64,000 nt of DNA from contig NZ_LN832559.1 in assembly GCF_900005615.1 (NCBI RefSeq), forward strand, positions 1,332,837 to 1,396,836, in the 5' to 3' direction. Shown here piece after piece: positions 52,307 through 59,998 of this stretch. Source of the DNA: Paracoccus aminovorans (lineage in GTDB: Bacteria; Pseudomonadota; Alphaproteobacteria; Rhodobacterales; Rhodobacteraceae). The position numbers were made by a program, and so were the translations under genes. Positions within the stretch are counted from its first letter, which is position 1, and the number at the start of each line of letters is the position of its first letter. A model generated the notes under the pieces. It ran no database searches, was not told where the DNA came from, and saw only the letters and a list, made by a program, of their open reading frames with translations.

Positions 52307-54202
52307 ATGAATGCGAGATCGATCTCTGAAAGATTGTTAGTCTCCGACGCGCTTCTTGTCATGCCACCCTTTGCGGGTATTGATCGGCCTTCGCTCGGGT
52401 TGCATCTGCTTCAAGCGTGCGGGGCCAAAGAGGGTCTGAAGGTCAGTGTCGCTTACGCCAACATCTCCTTCGCAAATAGAATTGGCGCTGAACTCTACGA
52501 AGCCATATGCTTTGCACCGACGGCCGCGTTGCTCGGTGAGAAGATTTTTGCTCCCGCTGCATTTGGTACGAAACCAACCGACAGGTCCAGCGAATCCTCT
52601 TTCCGTCGCGCCGACGTCAATGATCCGCTCAGACGTTTCTGTGCCGACCTTAGTGAAATTCAGGAAGAGGCAACTTCGTTCGTCCGCGACTTCGCGGAGT
52701 GGGCTACCTCCGGAAGCGTCAATGTCTTCGGGTGCACCACGACCTTCGAGCAAACGGCTGCATCAGTCGCTCTGCTCCAGGCCATCAAGCGACTTCGACC
52801 CACCGGAAAGACGCTTATCGGTGGAGCCAACTGCGACGGAGCCATGGCAGCCGGCGTTGCCGATCTGACACCCGCGATCGATCACGTCTTTGCAGGTGAG
52901 TCGGAACTGACGTTCCCCCGTACCCTAAAGAGTATCTTAGCCGGCGAACCTGTCGTGGAACGAGTTGTGGCAGGGCAACCCTGTCGCGATATGGAAGCAC
53001 TCCCAACACCTACTTTTGCTGAATACTACGAGCAGCTGAACGGAATTGTGGAGTTGGGCGGGCAAGTTGCGAGTGAGACCCTTTGGCTGCCATATGAAGC
53101 CAGCCGTGGGTGCTGGTGGGGCGAAAAAAACCACTGCACCTTTTGTGGAATCAATGGAAGCGGCATGGCTTTCAGACAGAAATCTGCTGAAAAGGTAGTG
53201 AAAGAAATAACGGAACTCTTAATTAAGCATCCCAATGGAAAGATATTGTTCACTGATAATATAATGCCAAGCAATTATTTCGATTCCCTTCTCCCGCAGC
53301 TTGAGAAGATTCGCGATAAGCTACATATCTTTTACGAGCAAAAGGCCAACCTTACGCTATCGAAGGTCGAGCAGCTGGCAAGCTCGGGCATTAGGGTAAT
53401 CCAGCCAGGTATTGAATCTCTTTCGACGTCGCTTCTGCGTCATATGCGAAAGGGCGTTTCGGCTGGACAGAACATCGCCCTGCTCCGCTACGCCCTTTCA
53501 TTGGATGTCTCGGTAAATTGGAATCTTCTCCATGACTTTCCCGGAGATGAAGAAATCCAATATTTGGATATCATTGAATTAATTCCAAAGTTGTATCACC
53601 TCAACCCGCCCACGGGCTTTTGCCAGTTGAGCATTGATCGCTTCAGCCCCTACTTCGACGCGGCAGAAAAATTCGGCATAACAAATGTGAGGCCTATGGA
53701 GGCTTATTACGACGTATACCCGAGCGACGTCGATGTTAATAGGATAGCATACCACTTCGTAGGAGACTACGAGAGCGCGAGCAGGCGCAGCCCGGCGCTG
53801 GCCGCCCGCTTAGAAACCTTGGTCGAGGATTGGCGAAGGGAGTGGACTGAGCGAGCCGGTCGCCGTCCAATGCTGCACCTCGCCGAACTGAGCGAAGATC
53901 TGTTTATCCTTTTTGACACGAGGTTTGGTGAGGACCGACGGTCTGTTCGCTTCATCGACGAGGACAGGGCCAGACTGGCGCTAAGCCTTCAACGCCCGGG
54001 TGCCTGGCCAGAAGTCGACGTCGATTGGGCGACAAACGTGGCGCAAGTCTCTCTTCATATCGACGGATTGCTCGTTCCGCTCGCGGTAGCCGAGCCAGAG
54101 CTGCTCGCTCGGTTTGAGGGCGATAGGCTTTCCGGTCCCCGGCTGGATGCGATGCCACTCCCCGCAAGAGAAGATCGATGGAAAGAGCAGGCAGCGACCT
54201 AA
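52307..54202 (+). CDS. B12-type radical SAM RiPP C-methyltransferase (RiPP maturation radical SAM protein 1 type)
   Basis: 631 residues, AAAGGA before the ATG. The N-terminal B12-binding-like domain begins MPPFAGIDRPSLGLHLLQA and has LIGGANCDG near residue 170. The radical SAM cluster motif is C269-x7-C277-x2-C280 in GCWWGEKNHCTFCG, a wider spacing than C-x3-C-x2-C but the one I know for this family. The SAM barrel follows with ILFTDNIMPSNYF and YEQKANLTL, then a C-terminal extension. Such proteins methylate unactivated carbons on precursor peptides. Its 3' end overlaps the dioxygenase gene by 25 bases, so translation is linked. Confidence 0.9.
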   Translation: MNARSISERLLVSDALLVMPPFAGIDRPSLGLHLLQACGAKEGLKVSVAYANISFANRIGAELYEAICFAPTAALLGEKIFAPAAFGTKPTDRSSESSFRRADVNDPLRRFCADLSEIQEEATSFVRDFAEWATSGSVNVFGCTTTFEQTAASVALLQAIKRLRPTGKTLIGGANCDGAMAAGVADLTPAIDHVFAGESELTFPRTLKSILAGEPVVERVVAGQPCRDMEALPTPTFAEYYEQLNGIVELGGQVASETLWLPYEASRGCWWGEKNHCTFCGINGSGMAFRQKSAEKVVKEITELLIKHPNGKILFTDNIMPSNYFDSLLPQLEKIRDKLHIFYEQKANLTLSKVEQLASSGIRVIQPGIESLSTSLLRHMRKGVSAGQNIALLRYALSLDVSVNWNLLHDFPGDEEIQYLDIIELIPKLYHLNPPTGFCQLSIDRFSPYFDAAEKFGITNVRPMEAYYDVYPSDVDVNRIAYHFVGDYESASRRSPALAARLETLVEDWRREWTERAGRRPMLHLAELSEDLFILFDTRFGEDRRSVRFIDEDRARLALSLQRPGAWPEVDVDWATNVAQVSLHIDGLLVPLAVAEPELLARFEGDRLSGPRLDAMPLPAREDRWKEQAAT

Positions 54203-54981
54203 GATCTGAATACCTGCGGGATGGAGTGACGGTTGCACGAGCAGTGCTGGACAGCGCCGCGGTGCGGACCTTACGCGAGGAAATTGAGAAGTTTGTTGCT
54301 GCTCCTCATTATCTTTGGAAGGATCAAACGCGCAGTGCCGACAAGAACGGTAGATTTCTCGTTGGTGCTTTCATGTGGCGCTGGAGTAAAGTAATTCGTA
54401 ACATTGCTCTGGAATCGGCCATACCGCATCTGGCAAGCGATGTTCTCGGTGGGGAGCGGGTTCGCCTATTCTACGATCAGTTGTTTTTCAAACGAGCAGG
54501 AACCATAACACCTACCCAGTGGCATCAGGACCTTCCATTCTGGCCCTTCACTGGCGAACAGATCCCGAGCATTTGGATCGCCGTTACTCGGGTAGATCGG
54601 AACGGTAGCGCTGTAGTCTACAAGCGTGCGAGCCACCTTTTGGGGCCAATGCTCCGCCCCGTTGATGCATTCGAGACTTGCTCGACCAAGGTCGAGGCAA
54701 CCCCTGTAGAACGCTCTTCTATGGACACCGATGACCTAGATCTCGTCAGCTTTGAGCTTGAGCCCGGAGACGTTGTGCTACACCATCCGCTCGTCATTCA
54801 CGGTGCCGGAGCGAACAAGTCCCAGAGTGATCGCATAGGGTTGTCCATAAGATATCTGGGCCCGGACGTGACTTGGAGTGCGCGCCAAGGCGCAATGTTT
54901 GTTCCAGGAGCAACGGGACATTTGCGTGACGGCGATGCGGTTGCCCTGGAAGAGGTGTTTCCTTTAGTGCGAAGTACGTGA
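54178..54981 (+). CDS. PhyH-family Fe(II)/2-oxoglutarate dioxygenase
   Basis: 267 residues. The iron facial triad is H116-x-D118 in TQWHQDLPFWPF and H208 in LVIHGAGANKSQSDR, with R219 as the likely 2-oxoglutarate salt-bridge. It resembles phytanoyl-CoA dioxygenase-type hydroxylases; in a RiPP context it could hydroxylate a side-chain carbon of the peptide. The 25-base overlap with the radical SAM gene ties it to the first module. Substrate is not known. Confidence 0.88.
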   Translation: MERAGSDLRSEYLRDGVTVARAVLDSAAVRTLREEIEKFVAAPHYLWKDQTRSADKNGRFLVGAFMWRWSKVIRNIALESAIPHLASDVLGGERVRLFYDQLFFKRAGTITPTQWHQDLPFWPFTGEQIPSIWIAVTRVDRNGSAVVYKRASHLLGPMLRPVDAFETCSTKVEATPVERSSMDTDDLDLVSFELEPGDVVLHHPLVIHGAGANKSQSDRIGLSIRYLGPDVTWSARQGAMFVPGATGHLRDGDAVALEEVFPLVRST

Positions 54982-55086
54982 CTTTGTAAGGCCCGGCGAC
55001 CGTTTCGTCTCTCTCTGCATCATGGGACGCTATGCGGAAGCGCAAAGATCTGCTAAGCTAGCAAGTGCTGAACATGGAGTTGAGCA

Positions 55087-55272
55087 ATGGCTGAAAATGA
55101 CCAAACCAAGGTTCCCGGTCGGGAAGTTCTCGAGTTTGATCTTCTGGATCCGAAAATGAGGGAAGACGTCATCAAGTGCATCCAGGAGCGCGGTAAGATA
55201 TCGGTTGTCATCGAAGATCGCGGCACTGTCTCTCTTGATCGGCTTTCTGCCTTCAAACAACTGATCGACTGA
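55087..55272 (+). CDS. 61-residue peptide ending in Asp, precursor candidate of the MNIO module
   Basis: 61 residues; GGAG lies upstream of the ATG at 55087. It opens MAENDQTKVPGREVLEFDLL, has one Cys (31), and ends DRLSAFKQLID with Asp61 as the final residue. It lies 16 bases before the MNIO gene and in order with MNIO, partner, B12-type radical SAM and methyltransferase. From memory, aminopyruvatide-type clusters have the same set of enzymes acting on a precursor with C-terminal Asp. That resemblance is the reason for the call; a small accessory protein is the alternative. Confidence 0.6.
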   Translation: MAENDQTKVPGREVLEFDLLDPKMREDVIKCIQERGKISVVIEDRGTVSLDRLSAFKQLID

Positions 55273-55288
55273 CCGGAGCGATTCGGCA

Positions 55289-56218
55289 ATGACGGCTACG
55301 GGGCCCTTTCCGAACGAACGCACGGTTGTAGGTTTGACGTACTCCGAGTACGTGCCGGGGTTGGTCAAGGCTGAGCCCGGTCTGCTTGATTACGTAGAGA
55401 TAGCGTTCGAACAACTCTTGGGAACTCCCGAGGTGGGTGCCCTGCACGATGAAATTCCGATCGTTCTTCATTGCGCCTCGCTTTCGATTGCAGGAAATAA
55501 TCCGCCAGAGCAGGCGTTAGTCGATAAGCTGGCCTACTGGATTGAAAAGACAAAAACTCCGTGGGTGGGCGAGCATCTCGCCTATGTACGTAGTGACGGA
55601 CACTATCGTGAGATAGCGGAGCATGACGCGGTGACGGCCGCAGAGGATCGGGCGGGTGCAGAGTTCGTTCTGGACGGCGTACCGTTCAACGTTGGCTATA
55701 CGGTCAGTCCGCAACTCAGTGAGGCCGTCCTCAACAGAGTCGTGAGTGCCAGCGCCACCTGGGAAGCCAAGCTAGGGGCGACGGTGCTGCTTGAGAATGG
55801 GCCAGTTTATTTTTTCATGCCTGGCAGCACTATGAGCCAAGTCGAATTTCTCAACTTGCTCTGCGCCAAGCGCCCTGAGGCGCGGCTGCTTCTCGACCTT
55901 TCACATCTCGCCATCAGCTGTTCGAATTTGTCTTTGGACCCATTCGAGACACTGGCGGCGCTTCCGCTGGAGCGGGTAGTGGAAGTGCATCTTTCCGGAG
56001 CGCGCGAGGAAGGAGGCATAGTTTGGGACGATCATACTATGCCGGCACCAGGACTGGTTTTCGAACTGTTCGACCGGTTGATGTCCGCCTCCCGGCCGAG
56101 GGCGGTGACGCTGGAGTACAATTGGGATGCGACGTTTCCGACCGAAACAGTCATCCGCGACGTCCAGCGCGTGCGCCGAATAATCTCGGCCCGACAGACC
56201 GAAACTGCTCTGGCATGA
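55289..56218 (+). CDS. MNIO (DUF692) multinuclear iron oxygenase
   Basis: 309 residues, GGAG upstream. It is a TIM barrel of the MbnB/TglH family. Iron-ligand type motifs are in order: IVLHCASLS, WVGEHLAYV, LLENGPVYF, LLLDLSHLAI, VVEVHLSGARE, WDDHTMP and VTLEYNWD. MNIOs oxidise peptide residues (Cys in methanobactin and 3-thiaglutamate paths; Asp or Asn in other RiPPs) and usually need a partner protein. The gene ends ATGA onto the next gene, the expected partner. Length and motif set are complete. Confidence 0.92.
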   Translation: MTATGPFPNERTVVGLTYSEYVPGLVKAEPGLLDYVEIAFEQLLGTPEVGALHDEIPIVLHCASLSIAGNNPPEQALVDKLAYWIEKTKTPWVGEHLAYVRSDGHYREIAEHDAVTAAEDRAGAEFVLDGVPFNVGYTVSPQLSEAVLNRVVSASATWEAKLGATVLLENGPVYFFMPGSTMSQVEFLNLLCAKRPEARLLLDLSHLAISCSNLSLDPFETLAALPLERVVEVHLSGAREEGGIVWDDHTMPAPGLVFELFDRLMSASRPRAVTLEYNWDATFPTETVIRDVQRVRRIISARQTETALA

Positions 56219-57033
56219 ACCCGGACCATGCGCAAAGTGTTGTTGCGCGTTGTTTGACGGATCCAGAGTTTTTGCTGCGAGCCCATGACCGGAGCCTATC
56301 GGAGCTATCTAGCGAGGGCACGGCTGAAGACATCGCGGCTGAGATGCTCGGTAACTCGGAGCTTGAGCGGCTCCTACGCTTTCGCGGCTTTATAACCAAA
56401 GTTAAGCATAACGCCCTGCGCCGCCGTATTCCCGCCACACTCGGCCTGATGGGTGGACTCGGCGTCGAACTGTTGTTCTTTTGTAACTTTTCTCAAGCCT
56501 ACGTCTCCGCGAGGCGCGAGGGGCCGTTAGATGAAAGGACTCACCTCGATCTTTTCTCGGAGGCGCTCTCCGGGTTTCTCTCTGAACAGCCCGAACAGAT
56601 CGCCACTCCAGTCGCGGAGACCTTTGCGCACGAACTCCTTCTCTTCGATTTGGGCAGGACACCACCGGCAATCACAGAGACAGAACACATGCGCTGGCAG
56701 GGTGCGATGTCACTGGTGCCAAAAACGACTGACATAATCCGGATTAGCGGTCGCCTTGGAGCGCGGGATTTTACTCCATTAGATGTTGTAGTGCGTCGGC
56801 ATACCCTCTGTTACTGGCGTCCTGAGAATAGGGATTCTGTTTCGATATTTGAGGTGGACGCACTCACCGCCGCGGTGTTTGTGGCTCTCCGTGCGGGCGG
56901 AGGGCCGGAAGAGACGCGGCGAATGCTGGCAGAGGCACGCTTATCCCAGATCAGTCCAGAGGAGTTGCGTGCAGCCGCGGTCGCGGCTGCCCGTCGCGGC
57001 TTCGTCGAGTTGCGCGGGGAGTGGTTGCGGTGA
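56215..57033 (+). CDS. Probable MNIO partner protein with C-terminal winged-helix-like domain
   Basis: 272 residues. ATG at 56215 overlaps the MNIO stop and is the natural start. The N-terminal part is helical (ELERLLRFRGFITKVKHNAL, then RRIPATLGLMGGLGVELLFF), with no Cys cluster. The C-terminal 90 residues (LCYWRPE... VSIFEVDALTAAVFVALRAG, then SPEELRAAAVAAARRGFVEL) look like a winged-helix or PqqD-like peptide-binding domain. MNIO enzymes act with such a partner (MbnC, TglI types). Family assignment is by position and fold-like pattern, not by a strong motif. Confidence 0.7.
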   Translation: MNPDHAQSVVARCLTDPEFLLRAHDRSLSELSSEGTAEDIAAEMLGNSELERLLRFRGFITKVKHNALRRRIPATLGLMGGLGVELLFFCNFSQAYVSARREGPLDERTHLDLFSEALSGFLSEQPEQIATPVAETFAHELLLFDLGRTPPAITETEHMRWQGAMSLVPKTTDIIRISGRLGARDFTPLDVVVRRHTLCYWRPENRDSVSIFEVDALTAAVFVALRAGGGPEETRRMLAEARLSQISPEELRAAAVAAARRGFVELRGEWLR

Positions 57034-58994
57034 AACTTCTGCTTGTGGACAACCTGCTTTTTGAAGGCGGCCCCGCTACTCCGGCATTTGACCCGCAGCC
57101 GCATCTAGGTCTGATGTCCCTTGTCGCCGTGGCGCACGGCGCCGGACATCACGCGGCTATTTTCAATCCTAGGCAGTTGCTGCTCGACGGGAAGTTGAAG
57201 CTGGGACCGAGCCTCTATGCAACGCTAGCCCAGATCATCTCGGATGCAGAAGCGGACGCGGTAGGCTTCACTGCACTTGGATGTAACATCCATTGCGTTG
57301 TGCAGACCGCGCAGGCGCTGCGGCGAATTAGTCCTGATCGTCCCATTCTTTTGGGGGGGCCTCATGCCACGATCCTTCATCGCGAACTACTCGAAGCCTT
57401 CGGCTGTTTCGACATCATCGCTCGGCACGAGGCTGAGCACAGTCTGCCACTGGTGCTGGACGCGCTCGAAGCGGACAGGTCGCTCTCGGGCATACCCGGG
57501 ATCAGTTTTAGGTCCGCCAAGGGGCTGATAGTCGAAAATGCGCCTGCGCAAATTATCGAGGATTTGGATGCGTTACCCGTTCCCTCCTACGAGGCCTATC
57601 CGCTGCATCGGCTGGGACTAGACGAGATCCGTGTCGAGGCGGGACGGGGCTGCCCGTTCAGCTGCACTTTCTGTTCCACCGCGACCTTCTTCGGGCGACG
57701 CTACAGGCTGAAATCCGCGACGCGCCTCGTTTCCGAAATGGACATGCTGGCTGAGCGCTACGGGTTTATACGGTTCAAACTAAACCACGATCTTTTTACC
57801 GTTAATCGCAAGCTGGTTCTGGCGTTTTGTGAAGCAGTTTCCAATCGCGGTTACGAGTGGTCCTGCTCCGCCCGGATGGATTGCGTCGACGCGCCGCTTC
57901 TGGAGGCAATGGCCAAGTCTGGGTGCCGCGACATCTATTTCGGCGTCGAGGCAGGCTCGTCCCGGATGCAGGAGATAACTAAAAAGCGCCTCGACCTGGG
58001 CCTTATCGTTCCCACTTTGGCTGAAACAGCACGGCTTTCGATCCGGACTACAACGTCCTTCATAACGGGATATCCCGAGGAAAACATGGAGGATCTCGAC
58101 TTGACGCTCGATGCGGTGGGAGAGGCGCATCAATGCGCCAGCGCCTTAAACGTGTCGCAGCTGCACCTTCTGACGCCGGAGCCGGGAACTGAGCTCATGG
58201 CACGGCACGGCGGCACCCTGCGTCTGGATGCGCATGTGTCGGAGTTCAACTTCCCGCGGCTTGCACCTGAGGATGACGATCTCTTGCGGCGGCATCCCGG
58301 AATCTTCCCAAACCACTATCATTTTCCGACACGGATCGCGCGCGCTCGACTGATCTTCACGACCGACCTCTGGCCTGTACTTTACGAGCTTGATCGGCCC
58401 GTGCTGGCCTACCTCATCGCATGGCATGGCGGGCGACTCAGCCGGCTGGCGGACGGGTTCTACAGCTGGTCTTGCAGGCAATTGCCGGAGATGCCGCCGC
58501 CCGGGCTTGCTTCCCTTGCAGCTTATGTTGCGGAACGCTTCGGCGCAGAGGCACCGGTGTCTTCGGTTGCCCGGTTCGCTGCGCTTCTGGCAGCGTTCAC
58601 CCGCGTCGTGCCCGAGCAGGACGGTGCCGCCGACCGCCATGCCAACGGTACGCTGCGATTATCGCATGCGGCGCGTCTGCTGCCGGACTGTCACGATGTT
58701 CCCGCTCTGCTGGCCGAACAAGAGAACCTTCGGATCTACGGCACGGACAACTCGGAACGGTCCCTCTCGGACTGGTTACTACTTCACAAGAATGGGCAGG
58801 TCCGTCTCTTTGCCATCGGCTCAGAAACCCTTGAGTTTCTCGCCATGTTTTCCGAGCCTGTGACCTATGATGAGGTCTTGCGGACGTGCCTGTTGCAGCG
58901 CCGTCCGGTTGCCACACCTGAAGATGTCGCCGCGCTGATCAAACTGGGCGCGCTCGAACGCATTGCGGAAGCAGCAGGGCAAGACGCCGCATGA
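57030..58994 (+). CDS. Second B12-type radical SAM enzyme with PqqD-like tail
   Basis: 654 residues, taking the GTG at 57030 that overlaps the previous stop. An N-terminal B12-binding domain (LLVDNLLFEGGP, HLGLMSLVAVAHGAGH, VGFTALGCNIHCV, LLGGPHATI) precedes the radical SAM motif C208-x3-C212-x2-C215 in GRGCPFSCTFC, and the barrel region FGVEAGSSRMQEITKKRL. The last 90 residues (LFAIGSETLEFLAMFSEPVT, then YDEVLRTCLL and LIKLGALERI) resemble a PqqD/RRE winged helix. It should act on the peptide, for example methylation or ring formation. Confidence 0.88.
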   Translation: MKLLLVDNLLFEGGPATPAFDPQPHLGLMSLVAVAHGAGHHAAIFNPRQLLLDGKLKLGPSLYATLAQIISDAEADAVGFTALGCNIHCVVQTAQALRRISPDRPILLGGPHATILHRELLEAFGCFDIIARHEAEHSLPLVLDALEADRSLSGIPGISFRSAKGLIVENAPAQIIEDLDALPVPSYEAYPLHRLGLDEIRVEAGRGCPFSCTFCSTATFFGRRYRLKSATRLVSEMDMLAERYGFIRFKLNHDLFTVNRKLVLAFCEAVSNRGYEWSCSARMDCVDAPLLEAMAKSGCRDIYFGVEAGSSRMQEITKKRLDLGLIVPTLAETARLSIRTTTSFITGYPEENMEDLDLTLDAVGEAHQCASALNVSQLHLLTPEPGTELMARHGGTLRLDAHVSEFNFPRLAPEDDDLLRRHPGIFPNHYHFPTRIARARLIFTTDLWPVLYELDRPVLAYLIAWHGGRLSRLADGFYSWSCRQLPEMPPPGLASLAAYVAERFGAEAPVSSVARFAALLAAFTRVVPEQDGAADRHANGTLRLSHAARLLPDCHDVPALLAEQENLRIYGTDNSERSLSDWLLLHKNGQVRLFAIGSETLEFLAMFSEPVTYDEVLRTCLLQRRPVATPEDVAALIKLGALERIAEAAGQDAA

Positions 58995-59998
58995 GCTCCG
59001 GGCCTGCACAGACGATAACTGCCTTGATGGAAGGCTACTATGTCGTCAGGATCCTTGACGCGTTCCACAGCGCCGGGCTTCTCGATCACCTGTCTGCGGG
59101 CGCTACGGTGGACGCCCTCTCAGCTAAATTTGGCTATGAGCGCGACCGCCTTGCCGCGCTGCTCGACTACTTGTCCTTGCGAAGCGATGTCGTCAAGAAG
59201 ACAGCGTTAGGCTATCACGTTGCCACAGAAGATCCGGAAACTCAGTTCGCGCTGCATCTGCTCGACCAGTATGTAGGGGCCTACGGTCCTTGCCTGGAAG
59301 CGCTGTCAGACATTCTGGGTGGAAGAGTCGATGGCGGTGCTCTTGTAGATCGGGCCCGGCATGCAGCAGCATTTGCCCGCGCCGATCGAAGCCAAGCGGA
59401 CCTCGATACCTTGCGGCTGCTCAGTGAGCTTCGCATCAACAACCTGGTCGATCTGGGCTGCAGTACAGCAGGCCTTATGATCGAGTATGCATTGCGCAAT
59501 CCCGAGGCGCGCTGCATTGGCATTGATTGCAGCGAGCCCGCCATCGAAGAGGCACAGAGGCGCATTGCCAGAAGCGGCCTATCCGGCCAGGTGCGCGCGG
59601 TCGAGGGTGATCTGAGCGAAGTCGATGGGTTGCTAAGCGTGGAAGAGCGCGATGCGGTGGAATGTGTCATCGCAACGAACGTTGCCAATGCCTACTTCAG
59701 CGATCCCGATGGCACTGAGATCGACGCATGGTTTGCCACGTTAAAGACTGCGTTCCCCCGCCGCATCATGCTGCTCGGCGACTATTTCGGGAGCCTCGGC
59801 CATCCACTGGACGATGCTAGCGCGAGAGCACGCGGGCTGTTTCATGACGTCGCCCAGTTGCTGTCCGGCCAAGGAATTCCGCCTGGCAGTCTGGTAAAGT
59901 GGACAGAGGTGCTCGAGCGCAATGGATGCACTATAATACGATCTTTCGAAGGCGAGGGTGGCGATATGAGGCGCTTTATTCTTCTCTATCAGCTGTAA
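58991..59998 (+). CDS. SAM-dependent methyltransferase of the RiPP module
   Basis: 335 residues; ATG overlaps the preceding stop (ATGA). The N-terminal winged-helix dimerisation region (YYVVRILDAFHSAGLLDHL, ALSAKFGYERDRLAALLDYL) is of the plant-type O-methyltransferase pattern. The SAM fold has NLVDLGCSTAGLMIEYALRN, CIGIDCSEPAIEEAQRRIA and CVIATNVANAYFSD. It may O-methylate a carboxylate or hydroxyl of the peptide. Its last 23 bases overlap the convergent SPASM gene. Confidence 0.85.
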   Translation: MSSGPAQTITALMEGYYVVRILDAFHSAGLLDHLSAGATVDALSAKFGYERDRLAALLDYLSLRSDVVKKTALGYHVATEDPETQFALHLLDQYVGAYGPCLEALSDILGGRVDGGALVDRARHAAAFARADRSQADLDTLRLLSELRINNLVDLGCSTAGLMIEYALRNPEARCIGIDCSEPAIEEAQRRIARSGLSGQVRAVEGDLSEVDGLLSVEERDAVECVIATNVANAYFSDPDGTEIDAWFATLKTAFPRRIMLLGDYFGSLGHPLDDASARARGLFHDVAQLLSGQGIPPGSLVKWTEVLERNGCTIIRSFEGEGGDMRRFILLYQL

